From the NCBI GenBank assembly GCA_027622795.1, contig JAQBZA010000048.1:1-12915 (forward strand): DNA of 12,915 nucleotides. Reading direction: 5' to 3'. Shown in pieces: positions 1 through 7,767 of the stretch (positions are counted from its first letter, which is position 1; each line of letters begins with the position of its first letter). The notes below the pieces were generated by a model. That model did no database searches. It had not been told where the DNA came from and saw only the letters and a list, made by a program, of their open reading frames with translations. A program made the position numbers and the translations under genes. Source of the DNA: Planctomycetota bacterium. GTDB taxonomy: Bacteria; Planctomycetota; Planctomycetia; Pirellulales; UBA1268.

Positions 1-2
1 GC

Positions 3-146
3 AACAAGCCCTTCTTCGAGGCGGCCAAGGGTCTGGTTCATTGCCTGCTCGACACCAACCGCCGCCCCATGGCGGAGACTGTCTGCAAGCGCATCCGGCC
101 ACTCGACCCCGCCGACCCACTGGGCATTCAACGACTCATAAAGTAG
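3..146 (+). CDS. C-terminal fragment of an unrecognised protein
   Basis: An open frame enters from the left edge and runs for 47 residues to a TAG stop at 144-146. The reading is coherent and soluble-looking: it begins NKPFFEAAKGLVHCLL and ends DPADPLGIQRLIK. The alternating helix-like pattern with a small/hydrophobic periodicity and an LDPADP turn resembles the last unit of a tetratricopeptide-type helical repeat, but one fragment is not enough to assign the family. The stop codon lies inside the first copy of a palindromic repeat (141-167), so the repeat defines the C-terminus. The gene precedes tmk on the same strand by about 80 bp. No function is claimed. Confidence 0.5.
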   Translation, partial: NKPFFEAAKGLVHCLLDTNRRPMAETVCKRIRPLDPADPLGIQRLIK

Positions 147-206
147 GACAGGCTTCAGCCTGTCACCAAACCGTCTCCCAAGTAGGACAGGCTTCAGCCT
201 GTCACC
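141..206. repeat. Two direct copies of a 27-bp palindromic repeat
   Basis: Copy 1 is 141-167 and copy 2 is 180-206; they are identical over 27 bp and separated by 12 bp. Each contains the inverted repeat GACAGGCTTCAGCCTGTC (147-164 and 186-203), with 8-bp arms around two bases. As RNA it would fold into a 7-bp GC-rich stem with a UUCA loop. The TAG stop of the upstream gene is inside copy 1, and copy 2 ends 20 bp before the tmk start. This looks like a REP-like dispersed intergenic element, perhaps also acting as a transcript-end or mRNA-stabilising hairpin. Two units with a 12-bp gap do not make a CRISPR array. No further copy was seen in the window. Confidence 0.8.
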
Positions 207-226
207 CCTTCGCTCCTTCGTCCCTC

Positions 227-865
227 ATGCCCACTCCCCGCTTCATCGCGCTCGACGGCATCGACGGCTCCGGCAAGTCGTCGCAGATCGGCCCGCTCGT
301 CATGTGGCTCGAGCACCGCGGCTGCCGCGTCACCACCTGCCGCGACCCCGGTTCCACAGCGGCCGGCGACGCCATCCGCGCCATTCTGCTCGATCGCCAC
401 GATCTCCACCTCGCCCCCACGGCCGAGATGTTTCTCTATATGGCCGCGCGGGCGCAGCTGGTGCAGGAGGTGATTCGGCCCGCGCTGGACCGCGGCGAGT
501 GGGTCGTGTCGGATCGCTACCTGCTTGCCAACGTCGTCTACCAGGGGCATGCCGGTGGCCTCGATCCGGAGGTGATCCGCGACGTCGGCGGCGTGGCGAC
601 CGGCGGCCTCATGCCCGACCTCATCCTCCTGCTTGACGTCGATCTCGCCGTGTCGGCCGCCCGGCTCGACCGGCCGCTCGACAAGCTGGAGAATCGGGGC
701 GACGGCTATCGACAGCGGCTCCGCGCGGGCTATCTCGCCGAGGCCGCACGGCGGCCCGATGTGATCCAGGTGATCGATGCCGATGCGTCGGTCGAAGAGG
801 TCGGTGGCCGCATCCGCGCGGCGATCGCCGCCCGCTTTCCCGAACTCGCCTCCGAACTCACATAG
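227..865 (+). CDS. tmk: Thymidylate kinase
   Basis: Transfers phosphate from ATP to dTMP, giving dTDP for DNA synthesis in the cytoplasm. The 212-residue product matches the usual length (about 210). Visible motifs are the P-loop GIDGSGKS at residues 11-18, the RDPG motif at 39-42 (family form REPG, substrate side), the SDRY motif at 95-98 followed by VVYQG, the strand MPDLILLLDVD at 129-139, and a lid-like RPLDKLENRGDGY segment near 149-161. The P-loop has no arginine, as in many bacterial enzymes. The open frame extends upstream to 41, but that extension translates the palindromic repeats and has no family similarity, so the ATG at 227 is chosen. No clear Shine-Dalgarno is visible. It lies 11 bp before holB, a pairing also seen in other bacteria. 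Confidence 0.93.
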   Translation: MPTPRFIALDGIDGSGKSSQIGPLVMWLEHRGCRVTTCRDPGSTAAGDAIRAILLDRHDLHLAPTAEMFLYMAARAQLVQEVIRPALDRGEWVVSDRYLLANVVYQGHAGGLDPEVIRDVGGVATGGLMPDLILLLDVDLAVSAARLDRPLDKLENRGDGYRQRLRAGYLAEAARRPDVIQVIDADASVEEVGGRIRAAIAARFPELASELT

Positions 866-876
866 ACCGCACTCCC

Positions 877-1962
877 ATGGCATGGCAGAGCATCGAAGGG
901 CACGACGCGATCGCCGAGCGGTTTGCCACGGCGGCGGCGCTCGGCCGCGTAGCCGGATCGTATCTCTTCATCGGCCCCTCAGGCGTCGGCAAGAGCACGT
1001 TTGCCCGCGGGCTCGCCAAGGCGCTGCTGTGTCAGCAGCCGCAGCCCGACCTCGTGGCCTGCAATGCCTGTGCGTCGTGCGTGCAGGCCGAGGCCGGCAG
1101 CCACCCCGATATCGACGTGGTGCAGAAGCCCGAAGACCGGGCGACGATTCCGCTCGAGGCCTTTGTGGGCGACGCCGAGCACCGGATGCGGGAGGGGCTC
1201 TGCTGGCGGGTGAAACTCCGACCGGCGGTGGGCACTCGCAAAGCGGCGATCATTCTCGACGCCGACCTGATGCTCGCGGAAGCGGCCAACTGTCTCCTGA
1301 AGACGCTCGAAGAGCCACCCGACGGCGCCGTGATCATCCTCGTGGGTGAGTCGCTCGAGCGACAGTTGCCCACGATCCGCTCGCGGTGTCAGATCGTCCG
1401 CTTCAAGCCGCTCGCGCCGGAGATCATCGGGCAGGTGCTGGAGCGGGAGGCCGCCGCTGCCGGCGGACCGGTCGATTCGGCGGTGATCGCGCGCGTGTCC
1501 CATGCCGCCGGGGGCAGCCTCACCCGAGCACGCCTGCTCCTCGATCCCGCTGCCGTCGAGTTTCGTACGCAGCTGATCGGCCTGCTCGCCGGGCGGCCCT
1601 TACGGGGTGTTGAACTCGCGCGGGAAACCCTTTCCTTCGTGGAAGCCGCTGGCAAGGAGGCGCCGCCGCGGCGGGCCCGTCTGAAGGTGGTGCTCGAGGG
1701 AGCGATCGACTTCTATCGGGCGGCGTTGCGACAGGCCACCACGGGCGAGCCACCGGCCGACGCGGCACTCGCACGGGCCGTGGCAGGATGGGCGGTCGAG
1801 ACAGCCTTGGAAGGCGAGGCAGCCGAGGCAGCGGCCATTCTCCTTGAGCATTCGCTCGATGCCCTTGATTCCGTCGATCGCAACGCCAATTTGGCGATCC
1901 TCATCGACGCCTGGACGGCGATCCTCGAAGCCCCGCGGCTGGCCGCGACTGGTAAACCCTGA
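877..1962 (+). CDS. holB: DNA polymerase III delta-prime subunit (clamp loader)
   Basis: Clamp-loader subunit that works with the gamma/tau and delta subunits to load the beta sliding clamp on DNA. The 361-residue protein shows a P-loop GPSGVGKST at residues 33-41, a four-cysteine zinc module (C52, C62, C65, C68), the LLKTLEEPP segment at 140-148, and the SRC arginine-finger motif at 169-171. The C-terminal part is helical and alanine-rich, as expected for the collar domain. The P-loop looks intact, unlike the degenerate one of E. coli delta-prime. The Walker B region reads AAIILDADLM rather than the usual IIDEAD form, so ATP hydrolysis is doubtful. It follows tmk by 11 bp and is probably co-transcribed. 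A gamma/tau paralogue (dnaX) is less likely given the length and context. Confidence 0.88.
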   Translation: MAWQSIEGHDAIAERFATAAALGRVAGSYLFIGPSGVGKSTFARGLAKALLCQQPQPDLVACNACASCVQAEAGSHPDIDVVQKPEDRATIPLEAFVGDAEHRMREGLCWRVKLRPAVGTRKAAIILDADLMLAEAANCLLKTLEEPPDGAVIILVGESLERQLPTIRSRCQIVRFKPLAPEIIGQVLEREAAAAGGPVDSAVIARVSHAAGGSLTRARLLLDPAAVEFRTQLIGLLAGRPLRGVELARETLSFVEAAGKEAPPRRARLKVVLEGAIDFYRAALRQATTGEPPADAALARAVAGWAVETALEGEAAEAAAILLEHSLDALDSVDRNANLAILIDAWTAILEAPRLAATGKP

Positions 1963-2013
1963 CGGTTTTCCCACGGCCGGTCGAATTTCCCTGTTCTGCG
2001 TGTCGATCGAATT

Positions 2014-2046
2014 GTGCGGGGTGTCGGCGGAGCCGCGCCCCTCCAC
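2014..2046 (+). other. Imperfect stem-loop between holB and the next gene
   Basis: The 115-bp gap after holB holds an interrupted hairpin: GTG (2014-2016) and GGGG (2018-2021) pair with CCCC (2038-2041) and CAC (2044-2046), enclosing a second stem CGGC/GCCG (2025-2028 with 2032-2035) around a GGA loop. No T-run follows, so it is not a classical intrinsic terminator. It may be a processing or leader structure, or chance in GC-rich DNA. Confidence 0.3.
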
Positions 2047-2077
2047 ACAGTTCAGTTTCGACACGGCCGGGGCGGGC

Positions 2078-4756
2078 ATGGCTGACGCGCGAGCGAAGGG
2101 AATCGTCGCGATCTCATTTTTGGGGGGCGTCCTCCTGGCCGCGGCGATGGTCGTGTCCGGCGGGTGGGAGCCAGTCCCCGAGCCGTTCTTCGGTCTCGAA
2201 GAGCCAGTGCCGGTCGCCGCGCCTCTCCCACAGCAGCCGGCGATTGCCGCCCTGCCGACACCGAAGGCGTCGCCGCCTGTCGGCGATCTCGCGTCGATGG
2301 CAGCCGCCATGCCGGCGGTGGTGAAGCCAGGGCCGGAGCCAGAGCGGCTTGCCCTGGCCCCGATTCCAGCAACAGCCGAGGAACTGCGATCGCGGCAGGC
2401 AGCCGCGGCGCAGGCTCTTCCACCCCGTCCCGCCGCGGTTCTTTCGCCGCAGCCAGATCTTCCACCACTCCCCGCCGCGGCTCCGTCGTCGGTGACCGCC
2501 CCGCTGACCATCGAACCGGCTGAGCCGAGTTCGCTGAAGTCGCTCGTCACCCGGGTGCACATCCATCGCCTGGCTGCTGAAGAGCCCACCCCATCGACTC
2601 CGCCGCTGCCGCCCCCGTCAGCGCAGCCGGCGCGGATCGAGCCTCCTGTGGTGGCTGACTCGCTCGGTGCTGCCCCATTGCCCGGCGCCGCATGGACCGA
2701 TCCGGACAGCGTCAATTGGACCGATGCCAGCGATCCGCCGCGGCTCGCAGCTACTCCGGGGCCAGCCGCCGCACAGCTGCCGGGCGGAGGCCGGCTCTTC
2801 GATCGACTCCGCAAAGGGGAGCGGATCTTCGTTCGCAACCGGCGGGATCCCCATGACGACGATCAGCGTCTGGCGACGCTCCAGGATCTCCCCGACGTAC
2901 GGCGCCCCGGTTGCGTCTGGCCCCATCCTGTCACACTGATCGCCGACCTGCATGACCTGCATCATGCGCCGACTGATGGGCTGCGACATGAGCCTGTGGA
3001 ACACTGGTCACGAGACGCCCTCAACACACTCGGCAATGTGCTGCTCAGCGCCGGCCCCGGCGACCCTGCCGCGGCATCCACTCTGGTCGTGCTCGGCGAG
3101 GCGGTGCACCGGGGCATGGACGTGGCCGACCGAATCACGGAGGGGAGCCTTGCTTCAAACACCCGCCGCGCGGCTCTGGCCGTCTCACGACGCGTGGCCG
3201 TCTGGCGGGCGGCCGCCGGCATGCTCGCCGCGCCCCCTACCAGCTCTGCTGATGAGCAGGCCCAACCGGCGGCCCGTGATCCGCTGCTGATGGCCCGCTC
3301 CGAGGCCGACGTAGGCCGTCTGCTTGAGTCGCTGGAGCGCTATGAGACCTCATGCGGCGCGGCCGACGCGGCTGTCGTGAAGGAGGCCCTGCGCACGATC
3401 GAGGCCTCGTCGCTCTCTGGTGCTGCCGCGGTCGTGCGGGCCGTCACCGACCACTATCTCTCGCCCAACATGCGGCTCGCGGTGCACCAGCAATTCGTCG
3501 AGAAACTCCTGCCGGAGCCCGAGGAGACAACCGGCCCGGTCAATGAGATCATCAACGGCCGTCAGGTTCGTGGCACCCGGACCGTCACCCGCACGACCAC
3601 CGTCACATTCGTGCCTGACAACGATGAGATCGCGATGCTGCTGGAGGTGCAGGGCGACATCACCTCCCGCAGCGTGACCGATGCCGGTGTCGTGTCGCTC
3701 ACGTCGCGCGGTGCGTCAAACTTCGTCGTGCGGAAGCCGATCAAGGTGTCGTCGCAAGGGCTGCTCTTTGGCCCGGCCACCGGCGCTGCCTCCAACAACT
3801 CCCAACTCGCCGGCATCCAGACCAGCTTCGATGCGGTGCCGGTGATGCGATCGCTCGTTCGCCAGCTCGTGAAGAGCCAGCATGACGAGGCGCTTCCCGA
3901 TGTCAACCGCGAGGTGATCAACAAGATCGTGGCCCGGGCCTGCCGGGAGACCGACGACACGTCCGAGCCACAGTTTGTCGAAGCGGCCGAGCGGGTGCGG
4001 GAACGCCTCTGGATGCCGCTGGTGAAGCTCGGGCTCGAGCCGACGCCGGTGGTGCTCGAGACATCAGCCTCGCTGGCCACCCTGCGGCTACGGCTGGCGG
4101 CCGACACACAGGTAGCTGCCCACACGCCCCGGCCCCGCGCTCCGGCCGACGCGGATGTGAGCATGCAGCTGCATGAGTCGGCGGTCAACAATGCCCTCGA
4201 GCGGCTGGCGTTGGCCGGCCAGCGATTCCCACTTGCCGATCTCTATGGCCACATCTGCGAACGGATCGGCATCGAGCGGCAGGTGCCCGACGATCTGCCC
4301 GACGGCGTGGAGGTGACCTTCGCCCGCAGCGAGCCGATTCGGATCACCTGCGCCGACGGGCTCGTGGAGGTGCGGGTGGCGCTCGAGGCGCTCGAGAGCA
4401 GCCGCCGCAACTGGTACGACGTGATCGCGCAGGTCTCGTATCGGCCGGCCGTGGCCGGGCCGCAGGTGTTTCTGGAGCGGGATGGTCCGATTCGCATCAG
4501 CGGCCCCGGCCATCAGGGGCGGATGGAGATCGCCCTCCGCACGATCTTCGGCAAGATTTTTCCGAAGGAGCGGCCGCTGCCGGTCGTGCCTGAGCGAATC
4601 GTTTCCAATCCTCGACTGGAAGGCATGCGGGCCGTACAGGCGGTGAGCCACGACGGCTGGTTCGCGCTCGCCTTGGCCACCCGTGAGCCGCCGGCCACGG
4701 TGGCTGCGCCGCAGAACGACACGGAGCACGCCAGCCGCCCCACGATCTTTCGCTGA
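2078..4756 (+). CDS. Membrane-anchored proline/alanine-rich protein of unknown function
   Basis: I do not recognise this 892-residue protein. The N-terminus has a short basic stretch and one hydrophobic segment (about residues 9-29), consistent with a signal anchor that exposes the rest outside the cytoplasm. Residues 30-235 are a low-complexity proline/alanine linker. From about 240 on the sequence looks folded: a helical part (about 305-480), a beta-rich part rich in threonine and valine (about 488-570), a helical part (585-655), and a second beta-plus-helix part (690-840). No catalytic motif, metal site or lipobox is evident. The frame is open from 1844, but the upstream part overlaps holB and is not protein-like; the ATG at 2078, just before the hydrophobic segment, is preferred. 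It sits 37 bp upstream of fumC. A scaffold or envelope role is only a guess. Confidence 0.75.
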   Translation: MADARAKGIVAISFLGGVLLAAAMVVSGGWEPVPEPFFGLEEPVPVAAPLPQQPAIAALPTPKASPPVGDLASMAAAMPAVVKPGPEPERLALAPIPATAEELRSRQAAAAQALPPRPAAVLSPQPDLPPLPAAAPSSVTAPLTIEPAEPSSLKSLVTRVHIHRLAAEEPTPSTPPLPPPSAQPARIEPPVVADSLGAAPLPGAAWTDPDSVNWTDASDPPRLAATPGPAAAQLPGGGRLFDRLRKGERIFVRNRRDPHDDDQRLATLQDLPDVRRPGCVWPHPVTLIADLHDLHHAPTDGLRHEPVEHWSRDALNTLGNVLLSAGPGDPAAASTLVVLGEAVHRGMDVADRITEGSLASNTRRAALAVSRRVAVWRAAAGMLAAPPTSSADEQAQPAARDPLLMARSEADVGRLLESLERYETSCGAADAAVVKEALRTIEASSLSGAAAVVRAVTDHYLSPNMRLAVHQQFVEKLLPEPEETTGPVNEIINGRQVRGTRTVTRTTTVTFVPDNDEIAMLLEVQGDITSRSVTDAGVVSLTSRGASNFVVRKPIKVSSQGLLFGPATGAASNNSQLAGIQTSFDAVPVMRSLVRQLVKSQHDEALPDVNREVINKIVARACRETDDTSEPQFVEAAERVRERLWMPLVKLGLEPTPVVLETSASLATLRLRLAADTQVAAHTPRPRAPADADVSMQLHESAVNNALERLALAGQRFPLADLYGHICERIGIERQVPDDLPDGVEVTFARSEPIRITCADGLVEVRVALEALESSRRNWYDVIAQVSYRPAVAGPQVFLERDGPIRISGPGHQGRMEIALRTIFGKIFPKERPLPVVPERIVSNPRLEGMRAVQAVSHDGWFALALATREPPATVAAPQNDTEHASRPTIFR

Positions 4757-4782
4757 CCTTCGCCCTCGCTACACTGATCGGC

Positions 4783-4790
4783 GGAGGTGA
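4783..4790 (+). promoter_or_regulatory. Strong ribosome binding site of fumC
   Basis: GGAGGTGA at 4783-4790 is an 8-base match to the anti-Shine-Dalgarno; its GGAGG core ends 6 bases before the ATG at 4794. It fixes the fumarase start and is much stronger than any site seen before tmk or holB, suggesting efficient independent initiation of fumC. Confidence 0.8.
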
Positions 4791-4793
4791 CCG

Positions 4794-6203
4794 ATGGCAG
4801 CGCAGCAGCAGTTCCGCACCGAGTCTGACAGCATGGGCGAGGTGCAGGTGCCCGCCGACCGTTATTGGGGGGCCCAGACCGAGCGATCCCGCGACAATTT
4901 CAAGATCGGCGTCGAACGCTTTCAGTGGGGGCGGGCCGTCAAGCGGGCCCTCGGCATCCTGAAAAAATCGGCGGCGCTGGCCAATGGTGAACTCGGCCAG
5001 CTCCCGCCCGACACGGTGAAGCTGATCGTGCAGGCGGCAGACGAGGTGATCGCCGGCACCCTCGACGATCACTTTCCGCTTGTCGTCTTCCAGACCGGCA
5101 GCGGCACGCAGTCGAACATGAACGCCAACGAGGTGATCTCGAATCGCGCAATCGAGATCGCCGGTGGCGTGATGGGCTCGAAGAAACCGGTCCACCCCAA
5201 TGACGACGTCAACCGCGGCCAGTCGAGCAACGACACGTTTCCCACCGCGATGCACATCGCTGCGGTGGAGGTGATCCACGATCGGCTCCTCCCGGCGGTG
5301 CGGGCCCTCCGCGACGTGTTCCTCGGGCTCGAGAAGCAGCATGCCGACCTCGTGAAGATCGGCCGCACGCATCTGCAGGATGCCACGCCGATCACGCTCG
5401 GTCAGGAGATCTCCTCGTGGCGGGCCCAGCTCGACGACCGGCTCGCCGGCATCGAGCGGGCGTTGCCCGGGCTGTATGAGCTGGCCATCGGCGGCACGGC
5501 CGTCGGCACCGGCCTCAACGCCCACCCGAAGTTTGGTGATACGGCCGCCGCCTTCATTGCCAAGGAGACGGGGCATCCGTTTGTGTCGGCTCCCAACAAG
5601 TTTGCCGCCCTCTCGGCCCACGATGCGCTCGTGGAAGTGAGCGCGGCGGAGCGAGGGCTGGCGATGGCGCTCCTCAAGATCGCCAACGACATCCGCTGGC
5701 TGGCAAGTGGCCCGCGGTGTGGGATCGGCGAGATCTCGATCCCCGAAAACGAGCCGGGCAGTTCAATCATGCCCGGCAAGGTGAATCCGACGCAGTGCGA
5801 AGCGATGACGATGGTCTGTGCGCAGGTGTTTGGCAACGACGCCACCGTCGCCTTCGCCGGCAGCCAGGGCAACTTCCAACTCAACGTCTACAAGCCGGTG
5901 ATGATTCACAATGTGCTCGAGAGCGCCGACCTGATCGCCGACGCCTGCGACTCGATGCGGATTCACTGTGCCACCGGGATCGAGCCCAACCTCGCTCGAA
6001 TCAAGCATCATCTTGATGACTCATTGATGCTTGTGACTGCGCTCAACACCCACATCGGTTACGAGAAGGCGGCAAAGATCGCCAAGAAGGCCCATGTCGA
6101 AGGGACAAGCCTTAAGGAGGCCGCCGTGTCGCTCGGCTTCGTCACGCCGGAGCAATACGACGAGTGGGTCGTACCGGTCGAGATGACCCACCCGCTCGCC
6201 TGA
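4794..6203 (+). CDS. fumC: Fumarate hydratase, class II
   Basis: Catalyses the reversible hydration of fumarate to L-malate in the TCA cycle; the family acts as a cytoplasmic homotetramer without an iron-sulfur cluster. The 469-residue product is the normal length. Signatures in order: TGSGTQSNMNANEV at residues 101-114, SSNDTFPTAMH at 144-154, GRTHLQDATP at 190-199 with the likely catalytic-dyad histidine H193, and the superfamily signature GSSIMPGKVNP at 322-332, whose SS loop supplies the catalytic serine. Aspartase and argininosuccinate lyase share the superfamily, but the whole sequence fits FumC best. The start is fixed by the ribosome binding site at 4783-4790. It may be read through from the 892-residue gene 37 bp upstream. 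It converges with the DUF1501 gene across 84 bp in which I saw no clear terminator hairpin. Confidence 0.96.
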   Translation: MAAQQQFRTESDSMGEVQVPADRYWGAQTERSRDNFKIGVERFQWGRAVKRALGILKKSAALANGELGQLPPDTVKLIVQAADEVIAGTLDDHFPLVVFQTGSGTQSNMNANEVISNRAIEIAGGVMGSKKPVHPNDDVNRGQSSNDTFPTAMHIAAVEVIHDRLLPAVRALRDVFLGLEKQHADLVKIGRTHLQDATPITLGQEISSWRAQLDDRLAGIERALPGLYELAIGGTAVGTGLNAHPKFGDTAAAFIAKETGHPFVSAPNKFAALSAHDALVEVSAAERGLAMALLKIANDIRWLASGPRCGIGEISIPENEPGSSIMPGKVNPTQCEAMTMVCAQVFGNDATVAFAGSQGNFQLNVYKPVMIHNVLESADLIADACDSMRIHCATGIEPNLARIKHHLDDSLMLVTALNTHIGYEKAAKIAKKAHVEGTSLKEAAVSLGFVTPEQYDEWVVPVEMTHPLA

Positions 6204-6287
6204 CGAACCGTCCGGCAACCACAGGTCCTGCAGATCTCCAGCCTACGGGATCAAGCGGGGCCAGCCATCGCAGCCGTGCAGTCTCCC

Positions 6288-7748
6288 TTACCCCACGAGG
6301 CTCCTGACCACATGGGCTGGCTCGACACCCGTGAGCTTCGTGTCGAGTCCCTGAAACTCGACGCTGAACCGCGCCGGGTCGATGCCCAACTGGTACAGCA
6401 TCGTCGCATGCAGGTCGCGGACATGCACGACGTCCTGCACGGCGTGATAGCCGAAATCGTCGGTAGCCCCGTGGGTGATCCCACCCCGAATCCCGCCACC
6501 GGCAAGCACCATGCTGAAGCCTTTGATGTGGTGATCGCGGCCGATCTTGCCCTTGTCTCCTTGTCCCATCGGCGTGCGTCCAAACTCACCACCGATCACG
6601 ACAAGCGTCTCCTCGAGGAGGCCCCGTCGTTCAAGGTCGATGAGCAGGCCGGCGGCCGCCCGATCGGTTGGTGGACAGATTTCGTCCATGAAGCCGTCGA
6701 TACCATTATGGTGATCCCAGTCACTGTGATAGAGGTGCACGAACCGCACGCCCCGCTCCACCAGTCGCCGAGCCATCAGGCAGTTTGTACCGACTGTCGC
6801 CTTGCCTGCCTCCGCACCGTAAAGTTCCAACGTCTCCACCGTCTCGCCGGAGAGATCCGCCAAGTGCGGCACGCTCGTCTGCATTCGGAAGGCCAACTCA
6901 TACTGCCGAATGCGGGTCGCCACGTCAGGGTCGGCAATCCTCCCCAGGCGATGCCGTTCAAGCGCCGCGACCGTGTCGATCAGATCCCGCTGGTGACGTG
7001 GCGAAACGCCCGGCGGATTGGCCACATAGTGCACCGGCGGGCCGCTCGTCGCGAATTCCACCCCCTGAAATTGGCCGGGGAGGAAGCCCGAATGCCACTG
7101 TCGGGCGGCGATCGGCTGGGGATTACGACCCATCTTGCTCGTCATCACAACGAAGCCGGGAAGATCGTCCGCCTCGCTCCCCAAACCATAGGTGACCCAG
7201 GCTCCCATGCTCGGCCGACCGGAGAGGGCAGTGCCGCAATTCATGAAGGTGTGGGCCGGGTCATGGTTGATCTGCTCCGTCACCATGCTGCGAACAATCG
7301 CAAACCGATCGGCGAGGCTGCCCAGCCGTGGAAAATAGTCACTCACCTCGGCTCCGCACTCCCCGTGGCGTTGGAACGGCCGACGCGGTCCGAGACAGAT
7401 CAGCTTCTTCCCCTGAAGTTGGGCGATCGGCTGCCCGGCAGTGACGCTCTCGGGCATCGGCTCGCCATCCAACTTCGTGAGCAGCGGCTTGTGGTCAAAA
7501 GTCTCAAGGTGACTTGGGCCGCCGGCGAGACACAGAAAAATCACTGCCTTGGCCTTCGGCGGATAGTGCAACGGATCGATCACTCCCTGCGATCGACCGA
7601 CCTGTGCCGATCGGGCCACGGTGGCGGCCACAGTATCGCGTGCCAACAGACCAGAAAGGGCTGCACCGCCGAGATTCAATCCCGCCCGGGCGAGGAAGGT
7701 GCGTCGCTGAATCTGAGCAATCGTGGAAGTGATGTCGTGGGGTTCCAT
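6288..7748 (-). CDS. DUF1501 family protein, predicted Tat-exported
   Basis: A 486-residue member of the DUF1501 family, related to the alkaline phosphatase/sulfatase superfamily and abundant in planctomycetes; its substrate is unknown. The N-terminus carries a twin-arginine signal (RRTFL at residues 15-19, then a weakly hydrophobic GLNLGGAALSGLLA stretch), predicting export in folded form. Family motifs include LAGGPSHLETFDHK (74-87), SGRPSMGAWVTYGLG (176-190), SDWDHHNGIDGF (342-353), IGGEFGRTP (385-393), GRDHH (403-407), and VVHVRDLHATMLYQLGID (440-457). The conserved Asp and His residues in these motifs are probable metal ligands by analogy. It is the second gene of an operon, 19 bp downstream of the PSCyt1/DUF1549/DUF1553 gene, the usual planctomycete pairing. 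No strong ribosome binding site is seen before the ATG. Confidence 0.92.
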   Translation of the reverse strand: MEPHDITSTIAQIQRRTFLARAGLNLGGAALSGLLARDTVAATVARSAQVGRSQGVIDPLHYPPKAKAVIFLCLAGGPSHLETFDHKPLLTKLDGEPMPESVTAGQPIAQLQGKKLICLGPRRPFQRHGECGAEVSDYFPRLGSLADRFAIVRSMVTEQINHDPAHTFMNCGTALSGRPSMGAWVTYGLGSEADDLPGFVVMTSKMGRNPQPIAARQWHSGFLPGQFQGVEFATSGPPVHYVANPPGVSPRHQRDLIDTVAALERHRLGRIADPDVATRIRQYELAFRMQTSVPHLADLSGETVETLELYGAEAGKATVGTNCLMARRLVERGVRFVHLYHSDWDHHNGIDGFMDEICPPTDRAAAGLLIDLERRGLLEETLVVIGGEFGRTPMGQGDKGKIGRDHHIKGFSMVLAGGGIRGGITHGATDDFGYHAVQDVVHVRDLHATMLYQLGIDPARFSVEFQGLDTKLTGVEPAHVVRSLVG

Positions 7749-7767
7749 GCACGTCGCTTTCGTGGGA

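Noticed and set aside
141..206. Possible CRISPR array
   Set aside because: Only two repeats, a 12-bp spacer, an internal palindrome of dispersed-repeat type and no cas genes.
41..226. N-terminal extension of the thymidylate kinase frame
   Set aside because: It translates the tail of the upstream gene and both palindromic repeats, has no kinase similarity, and the family begins at the ATG at 227.
1600..2838. Minus-strand open frame of 412 codons across holB and the next gene
   Set aside because: Serine/arginine/glycine-rich shadow of GC-rich genes; the opposite strand carries clear protein signatures in holB.
4497..5621. Minus-strand open frame of 374 codons antisense to fumC
   Set aside because: Overlaps well-conserved fumarase coding sequence and shows no recognisable domain.
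6204..6287. Terminator between fumC and the DUF1501 gene
   Set aside because: Only very short palindromes (for example CAGGTCCTG) were found, with no stable stem and no T-run.
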